Below are positions 1 to 5,338 of a DNA stretch of 6,471 nt, piece by piece. The notes under the pieces were generated by a model, which saw only the letters and a program-made list of their open reading frames with translations, did not search any database and had not been told where the DNA came from. Source of the stretch: Anaerolineales bacterium (lineage in GTDB: Bacteria; Chloroflexota; Anaerolineae; Anaerolineales; E44-bin32). Numbering within the stretch: the first letter of the stretch is position 1; each line of letters begins with the position of its first letter. The stretch lies in assembly GCA_023144145.1 (NCBI GenBank), contig JAGLGG010000300.1:1-6471 (forward strand), in the 5' to 3' direction. The position numbers and the translations under genes are program-made.

Positions 1-200
1 TCTTCGAAGCTCCACACCAGCGCTGCGGTTGCCGTCTTAATCCCGCGCCGCACTAGATCACCCAATTCATCAGCCATTTCGGGTGTGTTTCCAAAACCCC
101 ACGCCTGATACGAGTCGGGGACCTCAACCCTTTCCAGCGAAAGCTTGCTTAGAAAGGACTGCCAATACTCCTCAACGATCTGTTCTTGAGCAGATTCCAT
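1..200 (-). CDS. ASCH-domain protein, N-terminal part (cut by left window edge)
   Basis: Reading the minus strand from the ATG at 198-200 gives 66 residues in one open frame that runs off the window edge. The protein begins MESAQEQIVEEYW and contains AWGFGNTPEMADELGDLV (about residues 33-50) followed by RRGIKTATAALVW (51-63). This is the N-terminal signature of the YhfF-like ASCH family: a W-G-F-G-x-(S/T)-P-E-M-A-D-E-L block, then G-x-K-T-A-T-A. ASCH domains have a PUA-like beta-barrel fold and are thought to bind RNA or nucleotide ligands; the exact substrate is unknown for most members. Full-length relatives are about 130-160 residues, so roughly half is missing here. An in-frame TAG lies about 13 codons upstream with no better start between. 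The SD is weak (AGGA, 12 bases upstream). The gene starts 99 bases after the rhomboid stop, beyond a strong inverted repeat. Family assignment is confident; function is not known. Confidence 0.85.
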   Translation of the reverse strand, partial: MESAQEQIVEEYWQSFLSKLSLERVEVPDSYQAWGFGNTPEMADELGDLVRRGIKTATAALVWSFE

Positions 201-242
201 CCGTTGCTCAATTCCTATTGAAATTTCGTAATTACCCTAAAC

Positions 243-281
243 ATTGGGAACTACATGGTCGCCTCTATGCAGTTCCCCAAT
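243..281. repeat. Long inverted repeat (hairpin) between rhomboid and ASCH genes
   Basis: The arms are 243-256 (ATTGGGAACTACAT in the plus-strand region starting at 243) and 267-281 (ATGCAGTTCCCCAAT). They pair over about 14 positions with one G.U/A-C-type mismatch and one bulged base, leaving a loop of about 10 bases. This is the strongest hairpin in the gap between the rhomboid stop and the ASCH start. Read on the minus strand, the stem is followed by GTTTAGGG and not by a clean T run. It could be an imperfect or factor-assisted terminator for the rhomboid transcript, a processing or stability element, or a structure in the ASCH 5' leader. The pairing is seen directly; the role is inferred. 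Confidence 0.55.
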
Positions 282-299
282 TCAACTCTTTCTACCGAC

Positions 300-1025
300 C
301 TAATATCGGTATCGGCTTGCGCGTTCGTACAAGATTTCTCGCCGATCTTCAACAGGTGGCTGTGGGACGAGTTTCATGAACAACCAGGTTAGGATAAGCC
401 CGGTGACAAATCCGCCAATGTGGGCGAAGAATGCAACCCCACCCATCGCACCGGTCTGCACGCCAAGGGATACGACGCCATTGAACAACTGTATTACGAA
501 CCAAAGACCCAACACGATCCAGGCCGGCCATTCCGCCCATCGAGCGATGAATCCGAGTGGAATAATCCCTCTTACCTTGACGCCGGGGAACATGATCAAA
601 TAACCTCCGAGAACTCCGGCAATTGCGCCGCTTGCCCCAATCAAGGGGATCGGCGAACTGGGATCAATAATTATCTGGGCGAAGGAGGCCATAAATCCAC
701 CGAAGAAATAGAAGATTACGTACAGCACAACCCCCATGCGATCTTCGAGATTATCCCCAAAAAGCCAAAGGTAAAGCATGTTTCCCAACAAGTGCATCCA
801 GCCGCCGTGAAAAAACATGCTTCGCAAGAAATCTAAGAAGGTGTCTAGCGCAAGGGGGTTATCGATCACACTTGCCGGCACGACGGAGAGATTCAAGAAT
901 TGTTCTTGAAGTTCCGCGGCAGAGAGCGTTTGCTCCCACAGGAATACCATTACGTTTAAGGCGATCAGACCATATGTAATTATTGGCACTCGTCGCGTAG
1001 GATTGAGATCCTTCAAAGGTATCAT
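300..1025 (-). CDS. Rhomboid family intramembrane serine protease
   Basis: This 241-residue polytopic inner-membrane protease is predicted to cleave transmembrane substrates within the bilayer. The sequence shows the typical bacterial opening MIPLKDLNPTRRVP and a first helix at about residues 15-32. The loop-helix motif HGGWMHLLGNMLYLW (73-87) carries H78 and N82, expected to shape the oxyanion hole. The catalytic motif GASGAIAGVLGGY (130-142) has S132 as nucleophile, and the partner histidine H202 lies in AFFAHIGGFVTGL (198-210). Both members of the Ser-His dyad are present, so it is predicted active. About six membrane helices are expected, with a short charged cytosolic tail (EDRREILYERASRYRY). 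The length fits the family. The ATG is preceded by a near-perfect SD (AAGGAGGTG). It lies 240 bases downstream of kynU, so its own promoter is plausible, although I found no convincing sigma-70 match. The substrate is unknown, and the gene neighbours give no hint. Confidence 0.95.
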   Translation of the reverse strand: MIPLKDLNPTRRVPIITYGLIALNVMVFLWEQTLSAAELQEQFLNLSVVPASVIDNPLALDTFLDFLRSMFFHGGWMHLLGNMLYLWLFGDNLEDRMGVVLYVIFYFFGGFMASFAQIIIDPSSPIPLIGASGAIAGVLGGYLIMFPGVKVRGIIPLGFIARWAEWPAWIVLGLWFVIQLFNGVVSLGVQTGAMGGVAFFAHIGGFVTGLILTWLFMKLVPQPPVEDRREILYERASRYRY

Positions 1026-1029
1026 TGCT

Positions 1030-1038
1030 CACCTCCTT
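1030..1038 (-). promoter_or_regulatory. Strong Shine-Dalgarno site of the rhomboid gene
   Basis: The minus strand reads AAGGAGGTG ending four bases before the ATG at 1023-1025. This is close to a full complement of the 16S rRNA tail and fixes the start of the rhomboid gene at that ATG. Confidence 0.85.
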
Positions 1039-1070
1039 GGCGTTTTGCTTATCAAGCCAGAATTGTTTCC

Positions 1071-1085
1071 GATCAGGCCTGAATC
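1071..1085. repeat. Palindrome upstream of the rhomboid gene
   Basis: TCAGGCCTGA at 1073-1082 is a perfect 10-base palindrome. With one bulged base it extends to GAT-CAGG / CCTG-AATC (1071-1085). It sits about 46 bases upstream of the rhomboid ATG, where an operator or a leader hairpin could act. A nearby GCCTG / CAGGC pair on the minus strand offers an alternative fold. No known regulator site is recognised. Confidence 0.3.
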
Positions 1086-1265
1086 ATACGCCAGGCACCT
1101 CTTCATAAAATTGTATACGTTTAATTAGTCTGCATCTACTCTCATTCTAAATGTAAAGAGCAAGAACACTGCTGCCATTAATAAGAGTTGAGGTCCCTAA
1201 GGTAGGACTCGGGTCTTATAAATCAACCGTCGAAATGAATCATTTTACTCATTAGGGCAGAAAAC

Positions 1266-2549
1266 CTAGGTAACCTTTAACCGCTCGTCAGAATAAGCCT
1301 CATAGATTTTTCCTTCAACTATAGTCCGCATCCGGTCGAGAGCCTGATGGATTTCAGCGAAAGTAGTGTAGAGAGGGGTGATGCCCAAGCGAATGTTATC
1401 CGGAGCACGGAAATCTGGGATGACTCTTGTTGCAGGAGGAGGGGACTCAATCAAGGCGCGATTAATACGGTAACTTTCTGGATGACGCAACGATACGTGT
1501 GAACCTCGGATTTCGGGTTGTCTTGGTGATCCAAGCGTGAACCCAAGTGGGATGAGCCATTGGTCAGCCAAAAATATCAAATACTCTGTTTGCCTGACAC
1601 TTTTATCCCGTAGCCTATTCATCCCTGCTTCCAAAAGAATATCAATAGAGGGCTCCAATGCCTTCATCGATAACATCGGGGCCGTTCCGACCCGATAGCG
1701 GGAGATGTCAGATGCTGGTGTGAAATCGAGTTCAAAGGAAAAGGGATCCTTGGCGGAAAACCAACCCCACATCGGTTGGCTCAGTTGCTTTTGTAAATCT
1801 CGGCGCACATATAGGAAAGCAGGGGATCCAGGACCGCCATTAAGATACTTGTAGGTACAGCCCACTGCTAGATCAACGTTACAACTATTTAGATCAACGG
1901 GAACAGCTCCCACAGAATGGCTCAAATCCCAAAGCGTCAGTGCCCCGGCCGCGTGGGCCAACTCGGTCACGCGCGCCATATCGTACATAAATGCGCTTTT
2001 GAAGGTCACATGGGTCAAGCAAACCAAAGCCGTTTGCTCCTCTATCGCAGCCTCAACCGCTTCAGGCGAAATGGTGATACCGTCTTCAGAGGGAATAAGT
2101 GACAAATGATGGTTCTTCCCCAACAGTTTCACAATGCCCTGTAGAATGTATAAATCGGAGGGGAAATTCAGGACATCACTGACAATCCAGGTGCGGTTTG
2201 GGCGCGCCTGTAAGGCTGCCAAAGCTAACTTGAAAAGATTAATCGAGGTTGCTTCGGTGACGAGGATTTCATCGGCTTGCGCGCCGACCAAATCAGCGAT
2301 TTTAGCTCCTAGTTCCGTCGGTGTGTTTATCCATCCATCATTCCAAACTCGAATTAACCGCTTCCCCCATTCAGCCTCAATCGCGTTTCGCATGAACTCG
2401 ACAGTACGCTTGGGAAGGCGGCCAAGCGAATTACCATCTAAGTAAATCAGGTTTGGATCAGCGATCACAAATTCATCGCGAAAAGAAGCAAGCTCATCTT
2501 GAGCATCCAAGTCATGTGCAAGGCTAATATCCGTGGTCTCGAAGTTCAA
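1266..2549 (-). CDS. kynU: Kynureninase (L-kynurenine hydrolase)
   Basis: This cytosolic PLP enzyme hydrolyses L-kynurenine to anthranilate and L-alanine, or 3-hydroxykynurenine to 3-hydroxyanthranilate. The 427 residues match the usual family length. Landmarks are IYLDGNSLGRLPK (35-47), TEATSINLFK (98-107) for phosphate binding, NFPSD (128-132) near the cofactor ring, WDLSHSVG (207-214) with the pyridine-nitrogen Asp at D208, and CTYKYLNGGPG (231-241) with K234 as the Schiff-base lysine. These are followed by MWGWFS (260-265), YRVGTAPMLSM (285-295) and NIRLGITPLY (385-394). All expected catalytic positions appear intact. The start is TTG at 2547-2549: an in-frame TAA lies six codons upstream, AGGAG is eight bases before the TTG, and no ATG occurs before residue 53, by which point essential N-terminal sequence would be lost. 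No other kynurenine-pathway gene is in the window, so it may supply anthranilate, salvage or NAD synthesis with partners elsewhere. A candidate promoter and structured leader lie upstream. Confidence 0.97.
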   Translation of the reverse strand: MNFETTDISLAHDLDAQDELASFRDEFVIADPNLIYLDGNSLGRLPKRTVEFMRNAIEAEWGKRLIRVWNDGWINTPTELGAKIADLVGAQADEILVTEATSINLFKLALAALQARPNRTWIVSDVLNFPSDLYILQGIVKLLGKNHHLSLIPSEDGITISPEAVEAAIEEQTALVCLTHVTFKSAFMYDMARVTELAHAAGALTLWDLSHSVGAVPVDLNSCNVDLAVGCTYKYLNGGPGSPAFLYVRRDLQKQLSQPMWGWFSAKDPFSFELDFTPASDISRYRVGTAPMLSMKALEPSIDILLEAGMNRLRDKSVRQTEYLIFLADQWLIPLGFTLGSPRQPEIRGSHVSLRHPESYRINRALIESPPPATRVIPDFRAPDNIRLGITPLYTTFAEIHQALDRMRTIVEGKIYEAYSDERLKVT

Positions 2550-2555
2550 AATTTT

Positions 2556-2563
2556 CTCTCCTA
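2556..2563 (-). promoter_or_regulatory. Ribosome-binding site deciding the TTG start of kynU
   Basis: The minus strand reads TAGGAGAG here, with AGGAG eight bases upstream of the TTG at 2547-2549. It supports TTG initiation because no ATG or GTG start is available in frame between the upstream TAA and the conserved N-terminal region. The stop codon of a possible 15-codon leader ORF (TAG at 2561-2563) overlaps the first bases of this site. Confidence 0.7.
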
Positions 2564-2608
2564 TTTACGCGGGAAGGCAAAAAGAGCAAGAACGACCTTT
2601 GCCACCAT
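2561..2608 (-). other. Possible 15-codon leader ORF in front of kynU
   Basis: An ATG at 2606-2608 opens a short frame encoding MVAKVVLALFAFPRK. It ends in TAG at 2561-2563, which overlaps the kynU SD. The placement would suit translational coupling, with ribosomes terminating at the SD. Against it, no recognisable SD precedes the ATG, and the peptide contains no tryptophan. It may be a chance ORF. Confidence 0.2.
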
Positions 2609-2705
2609 ACTTGAAATAGCACCTTTGCTCCCACAACTTGCCTGCAGAATCAACTCCGATTTTCCAACTTGGGAAAGGGGAAAGGGACTACCCTCAGGTT
2701 GTGGG
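2576..2705 (-). promoter_or_regulatory. Structured 5' leader of kynU (possible attenuator)
   Basis: Several pairings can be read by eye in the minus-strand RNA upstream of kynU. The outer stem joins CCCACAACCTG (2695-2705) to CAAGTTGTGGG (2630-2640), 10 of 11 paired as Watson-Crick plus one wobble-type position. It encloses a perfect AGGG-TAGT-CCCT hairpin (2683-2694). Further 3', GAGCAA (2625-2630) can pair with TTGCTC (2584-2589), directly followed by five T residues, as in a weak intrinsic terminator. A competing stem joins GGCAAA (2598-2603) to TTTGCC (2576-2581), crosses the previous one and cannot form at the same time. A direct repeat GCAAAGGT occurs at 2595-2602 and 2621-2628. The arrangement suggests attenuation, but the stems are short and the loops long. 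A T-box was considered because of a GGTGGCA element, but the expected ACC that follows it is absent. Confidence 0.35.
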
Positions 2706-2751
2706 CAATTCTCGTTACCGGGTGGTTCTTGAATCTAAGATTTGAGAGAGC

Positions 2752-2781
2752 ATTATCCCTGATAGATCTGCGCTCACACAA
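2752..2781 (-). promoter_or_regulatory. Candidate sigma-70 promoter of kynU
   Basis: The minus strand carries GATAAT (2752-2757), five of six matches to the -10 consensus. TTGTGT (2776-2781) lies 18 bases upstream and matches the TTG half of the -35. Transcription would start near 2745 and give a leader of about 196 nt before the TTG of kynU. The promoter lies just downstream of the kinase-like gene's stop codon, which is consistent with kynU being transcribed on its own. Confidence 0.45.
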
Positions 2782-2801
2782 ATTTTTCTAAATCGGATTT
2801 T

Positions 2802-3620
2802 CTAGATTCCATCATGAAATACGAAATCAATAATCGGCTTGAATCCAGCATATTCGGCGAGAAATCTATCCAACTTCTTTGGTCTGAATAACGCCGCCAC
2901 GATCACCCGAAAGTTAATCGCTCTCAAGAGATACTGGCGATAGTGTTCATTATATGGAAGTAGTTTTACGATATCCAACGGCGCGTTTTCCCATGCAATT
3001 GCATCTGCCACCAAGATCGCTTCCGCATATTCAACAGATCCATAGGCAGGGGAAAAATCGATAACACAAGGGTCCAGTCCTTCGTGAAAAATGATGTTGC
3101 CACAAATATCCGAGTGGATGATATCCCGAGCTCGTGCTAAAGGTCGGTATCGTGCGAAGATTTCCTCAACCAACTTGATCATCTTGGGGTGGAGGTTGGA
3201 AGGCAAAGGCGCAACTTGCCAGGCGATCTCATGTGCAACGCTCCACCAGTCATCACTCGGCGGCATTGGAGAATTTTCTTTCTCATTAACTTTAGAATGG
3301 AATGCCCTTGCAATATTCAATCTTTCCTGCCACCTGCCATTGACATGCTCTCCCGGCTCAAATGTTGAAGCTCCCCAACCCTCATAAACGAAAGACCCAT
3401 CAGCCGTCCGCCGTGGTACTGAGAGGCGAAACCCCTCCTGCGATATCCCGAGAAGCAATTCGCAAGCCCAACTGTACCGCGCAGGAGAATCGATGGGTTT
3501 CAAGACATATTGACCCACTCGCACAGAACGTCCTTCACCGCCAGCCAGCTTCTGCATAGTGCCGGTGCAACGGAACGCGGTTAGGATATGAGGGTCAAGG
3601 GATGTATTTGTCATTTTCAT
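2802..3620 (-). CDS. TIGR02569-type phosphotransferase (protein-kinase-like fold)
   Basis: This 272-residue protein resembles the TIGR02569 family, first defined in actinobacteria, and belongs broadly to the aminoglycoside phosphotransferase/kinase-like fold. Visible landmarks are a glycine-rich segment LAGGEGRSVRVGQYVLKP (25-42) with K41 in the nucleotide-binding lysine position, and EGWGASTFEPGEHVNGRW (80-97). GRWQERLNIARAFHSKV (95-111) follows. The catalytic loop IIHSDICGNIIFHEG (167-181) has H169, D171 and N175, and VIDFSPAYGS (186-195) has D188 as the metal-binding aspartate equivalent to DFG. YAEAILVADAIAW (198-210) is typical of TIGR02569. The residues needed for phosphotransfer are present, so enzymatic activity is plausible, but the substrate is unknown and antibiotic resistance should not be assumed. 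ATGs at 3618-3620 and 3612-3614 are both possible starts; neither has a clear SD. It follows the DUF998 gene by 71 bases and may share its transcript. Confidence 0.85.
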   Translation of the reverse strand: MKMTNTSLDPHILTAFRCTGTMQKLAGGEGRSVRVGQYVLKPIDSPARYSWACELLLGISQEGFRLSVPRRTADGSFVYEGWGASTFEPGEHVNGRWQERLNIARAFHSKVNEKENSPMPPSDDWWSVAHEIAWQVAPLPSNLHPKMIKLVEEIFARYRPLARARDIIHSDICGNIIFHEGLDPCVIDFSPAYGSVEYAEAILVADAIAWENAPLDIVKLLPYNEHYRQYLLRAINFRVIVAALFRPKKLDRFLAEYAGFKPIIDFVFHDGI

Positions 3621-3656
3621 TTCAAGAGAGCAAAATTTGAAGTTGTTAGGAAAGAA

Positions 3657-3673
3657 GGATATGAAAGATATCC
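3657..3673. repeat. Small inverted repeat between DUF998 and kinase-like genes
   Basis: GGATAT (3657-3662) and ATATCC (3668-3673) are perfect 6-base arms around a 5-base spacer. On the minus strand they are followed by TTCTTTCC. The stem is AT-rich and the T tract interrupted, so it would be at best a weak terminator; an operator is equally possible. Confidence 0.25.
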
Positions 3674-3691
3674 CAGCTTATTGCCGAAATG

Positions 3692-4312
3692 CTATACAGC
3701 AATAGAAAAAATCCTCAATCCCAGAATAAATGTCCATTGCAGGACAACTACAACTGTAATTCGTTCGGTCAATCCCATGATAGGGCTTCCCAATTTCATA
3801 GCAGCGAATCCACCCGATAAAATTATGATCGCAACTGTGACGAACGAATACGTTCCGAACCCTGGAAAGATATCTGCTCCGTTAAGCCAGATTCCCAATA
3901 AAAGTGTGGATAGGATGGATAGCAGGGCAAGAATACCCACCAGGATCTTATGCATCTGGCCGGGGAACGTGCTAGGGGATCCCCATGCATCCTGCGGAAA
4001 AACCGTCGCCGTAGCTATATTCACCACACCCCCGACAATGATCAATCCCGCGCCGATCCATCCTACCATCTCGGAATGTTCGCTTCCCCGCACAAACCGA
4101 AGTACCCCAACACCAAACAGGATATTAAGGACCGCTGTACTCGTAGAAAGGGAATCCAGCAATCGCTTGTTTGGCGACCCAGGCGAGAATAGTTCACTCA
4201 CTGTATCGGAGATGTGGCTATAACCTGGCCTCAAAGCACCACCGAGAATGGTCATGAACACATATATCACTGGAGAAAGCATTCCACACAGGGAAAGTAT
4301 TCTCAATGTCAT
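3692..4312 (-). CDS. DUF998 family integral membrane protein
   Basis: This 206-residue protein has six predicted hydrophobic helices, at about residues 7-25, 54-73, 84-105, 121-143, 153-172 and 182-203. Family hallmarks are LRPGYSHISDTVSELFSPGSPNK (28-49; conserved R-P-G-Y-S-H-x-x-x-x-x-S-E) in the first extramembrane loop, and VFPQDAWGSPSTFPGQMHK (104-122) with the conserved F-P-x-D and G-x-x-H residues between helices 3 and 4. DUF998 members are widespread in bacteria and archaea, and their biochemical role is not established. Start: ATG at 4310-4312 with AGGAG four bases upstream. A small ACAAG-TGG-CTTGT inverted repeat (4327-4339) precedes the SD. No clear sigma-70 promoter is seen in the 106-base gap, so it may be read through from the DUF1858 gene. 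The assignment to family is confident; function unknown. Confidence 0.92.
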   Translation of the reverse strand: MTLRILSLCGMLSPVIYVFMTILGGALRPGYSHISDTVSELFSPGSPNKRLLDSLSTSTAVLNILFGVGVLRFVRGSEHSEMVGWIGAGLIIVGGVVNIATATVFPQDAWGSPSTFPGQMHKILVGILALLSILSTLLLGIWLNGADIFPGFGTYSFVTVAIIILSGGFAAMKLGSPIMGLTERITVVVVLQWTFILGLRIFSIAV

Positions 4313-4418
4313 AAAACTCCTATGTTACAAGCCACTTGTCATCGGCTGCTGATTTCAAGTTCTAATCAATTCCTATCCATGGTTCGGTCCAGCGAGTTGG
4401 CATATCTATTTACATCAT

Positions 4419-4949
4419 TTATTCGATTTCATTCTTCAAAAAATACGTCCGAATGATGTTGCCTTCACCTTTCAATGTCCAAGCAGAATAACCCTTGGAC
4501 CTCATGGTATCTATCCCCGGAGCAGGTAAAAATGTAGTAATAAGTTCAATAATTTCACCCGTTTTCACCTTCTTAGCTTCTCGAAGGACAGTAACCACAG
4601 TCATCTTGTCCTTATCTTCAACTTCTTCCTCAACAATCGAAACCGATATCTTGTCCGTTGAGAACCAAGTCGGTTCAGGAGCAAAATAATCCTCATCCTG
4701 GTAAGATTCATCGGTTCCAGACTGCCCTACCTCAGCTTTAAGTATGTTGATCAATTCGTTGAGTTGGATATTTCCAACGGATGAGATGTGCTTTATGGTA
4801 GCAACTTTTGCTACTGATTTTCTTAACAAAGGATTGGTCAACTTCTTGAATGGTGGTGCAATACTGATCAATTTTGCTTCAAGTTCAGGATATGCTTCTA
4901 GTAATTCATGAACCGTTGTCGATGGATTAATTTCAACTTTGTTCTTCAT
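4419..4949 (-). CDS. DUF1858 + DUF2249-like two-domain protein
   Basis: This soluble protein of 176 residues has two parts. Residues about 5-72 match DUF1858, a small helical domain: TTVHELLEAYPELEAKLISI, then APPFKKLTNPLLRKSVAKVATI, with the characteristic P-x-F-K-K-L-x-N-P-x-L-R block. After an acidic linker (78-92), residues about 94-172 resemble DUF2249, the TusA-like alpha/beta fold: VVTVLREAKKVKTGEIIELITTF (118-140) and LPAPGIDTMRSKGYSAW (141-157). Proteins with this architecture occur mainly in anaerobes and facultative anaerobes, often near nitrogen-oxide or redox metabolism genes. No biochemical function is established. There are no cysteines at all, so sulfur relay through a TusA-type Cys is excluded for this member. 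Start: ATG with GAAGGG six bases upstream and an in-frame TAG two codons before. A possible promoter lies about 155 bases upstream. It stands apart from the YCII gene behind a terminator. Confidence 0.85.
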   Translation of the reverse strand: MKNKVEINPSTTVHELLEAYPELEAKLISIAPPFKKLTNPLLRKSVAKVATIKHISSVGNIQLNELINILKAEVGQSGTDESYQDEDYFAPEPTWFSTDKISVSIVEEEVEDKDKMTVVTVLREAKKVKTGEIIELITTFLPAPGIDTMRSKGYSAWTLKGEGNIIRTYFLKNEIE

Positions 4950-5290
4950 CGTCTACCCTTCATTAATGATTTGTTGGTGCTAATCGACTTAAATACCTCA
5001 AAACTCGGGTGGAACAATTTTCTCTTCCCTACAACCTTACCATTTTCGTCAGTTATTGTGCTTAACTGGGCTGATCTTCAGCTAATTCTCCCGAACCGAA
5101 AACTACTGTATCAGACAGTATCCTATCGTTAAAAGCCAATTGGAACCATCCAACCGTCTCATGAGTCACCAAGTGGGTTGATCTCCCTTATCGTCCAAAT
5201 TGGAGTTAATTGAAGCCTACCGAAAACCGTGATGCAGAACTTCATTTTGCGTGTGGTACTAACCAACATCACAATGATGTATTGTTGAAA
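4950..5290. other. Gene-free region between DUF1858 and YCII genes, rich in small palindromes
   Basis: Neither strand shows a convincing gene here; a 74-codon plus-strand frame (4908-5132) overlaps the DUF1858 start and has no family features. Visible structures are GCTGA-TCT-TCAGC (5070-5082), TACTGT-ATCAG-ACAGTA (5104-5120), the palindrome CCAATTGG (5136-5143) and ACATCA-CAA-TGATGT (5266-5280). There is also an imperfect direct repeat: CCTATCGT...CCAATTGG (5122-5143) and CCTTATCGT..CAAATTGG (5186-5203). The region is most simply the promoter and leader of the DUF1858 gene. None of the palindromes matches a regulator site I recognise. Confidence 0.5.
5105..5133 (-). promoter_or_regulatory. 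Weak candidate promoter of the DUF1858 gene
   Basis: The minus strand reads TTTAAC (5128-5133), a 17-base spacer, then TACAGT (5105-5110). A TG precedes the -10 as in extended -10 promoters. The -10 lies inside the inverted repeat TACTGT-N5-ACAGTA (5104-5120), which would suit a repressor site. The leader would be about 150 nt. The -35 match is poor. Confidence 0.25.
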
Positions 5291-5291
5291 T

Positions 5292-5317
5292 AAAAAAGCC
5301 CCGTTTGCCGGGGCTTT
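5292..5317 (-). terminator. Intrinsic terminator of the YCII gene
   Basis: On the minus strand AAAGCCCCG (5309-5317) pairs perfectly with CGGGGCTTT (5295-5303) around the 5-base loop GCAAA. The 3' arm runs directly into six T residues (5292-5297). It begins 21 bases after the YCII stop codon. The GC-rich stem plus T run is a textbook Rho-independent terminator and separates the YCII transcript from the DUF1858 gene. Confidence 0.93.
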
Positions 5318-5338
5318 CGTTAAGCAAATAACTCTGGC

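Noticed and set aside
83..379. 98-codon plus-strand open frame
   Set aside because: It overlaps the clearly recognisable ASCH gene and the end of the rhomboid gene on the other strand, and its translation shows no family feature.
420..836. 138-codon plus-strand open frame inside the rhomboid gene
   Set aside because: It is antisense to the catalytic core of an intact rhomboid protease and has no recognisable domain.
118..1199. GGGACCTCAAC near 119-129 inverted relative to GTTGAGGTCCC near 1188-1198, considered as element ends
   Set aside because: An 11-base match is expected several times by chance in a window this size. The interval contains ordinary host genes and no transposase, and no target duplication was seen.
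1186..1255. Possible terminator after kynU (GAGTCC...GGACCTC and AAATGA-T-TCATTT)
   Set aside because: The first stem needs bulges, the second has a one-base loop that cannot form, and neither is followed by a T run on the minus strand.
2590..2620. T-box-like GGTGGCA on the minus strand upstream of kynU
   Set aside because: The conserved ACC after the UGGN bulge is missing (AAAGG follows), no Stem I features such as the AGTA and GA motifs could be found, and a T-box on a catabolic gene would be unusual.
3588..4223. 211-codon plus-strand open frame antisense to the DUF998 gene
   Set aside because: It mirrors the DUF998 gene, whose minus-strand product has six helices and conserved motifs. 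The plus-strand translation is low-complexity Pro/Asn/Thr-rich and lacks a plausible SD.
4908..5132. 74-codon plus-strand open frame upstream of the DUF1858 gene
   Set aside because: It overlaps the DUF1858 start on the opposite strand, has no convincing SD and shows no family similarity.
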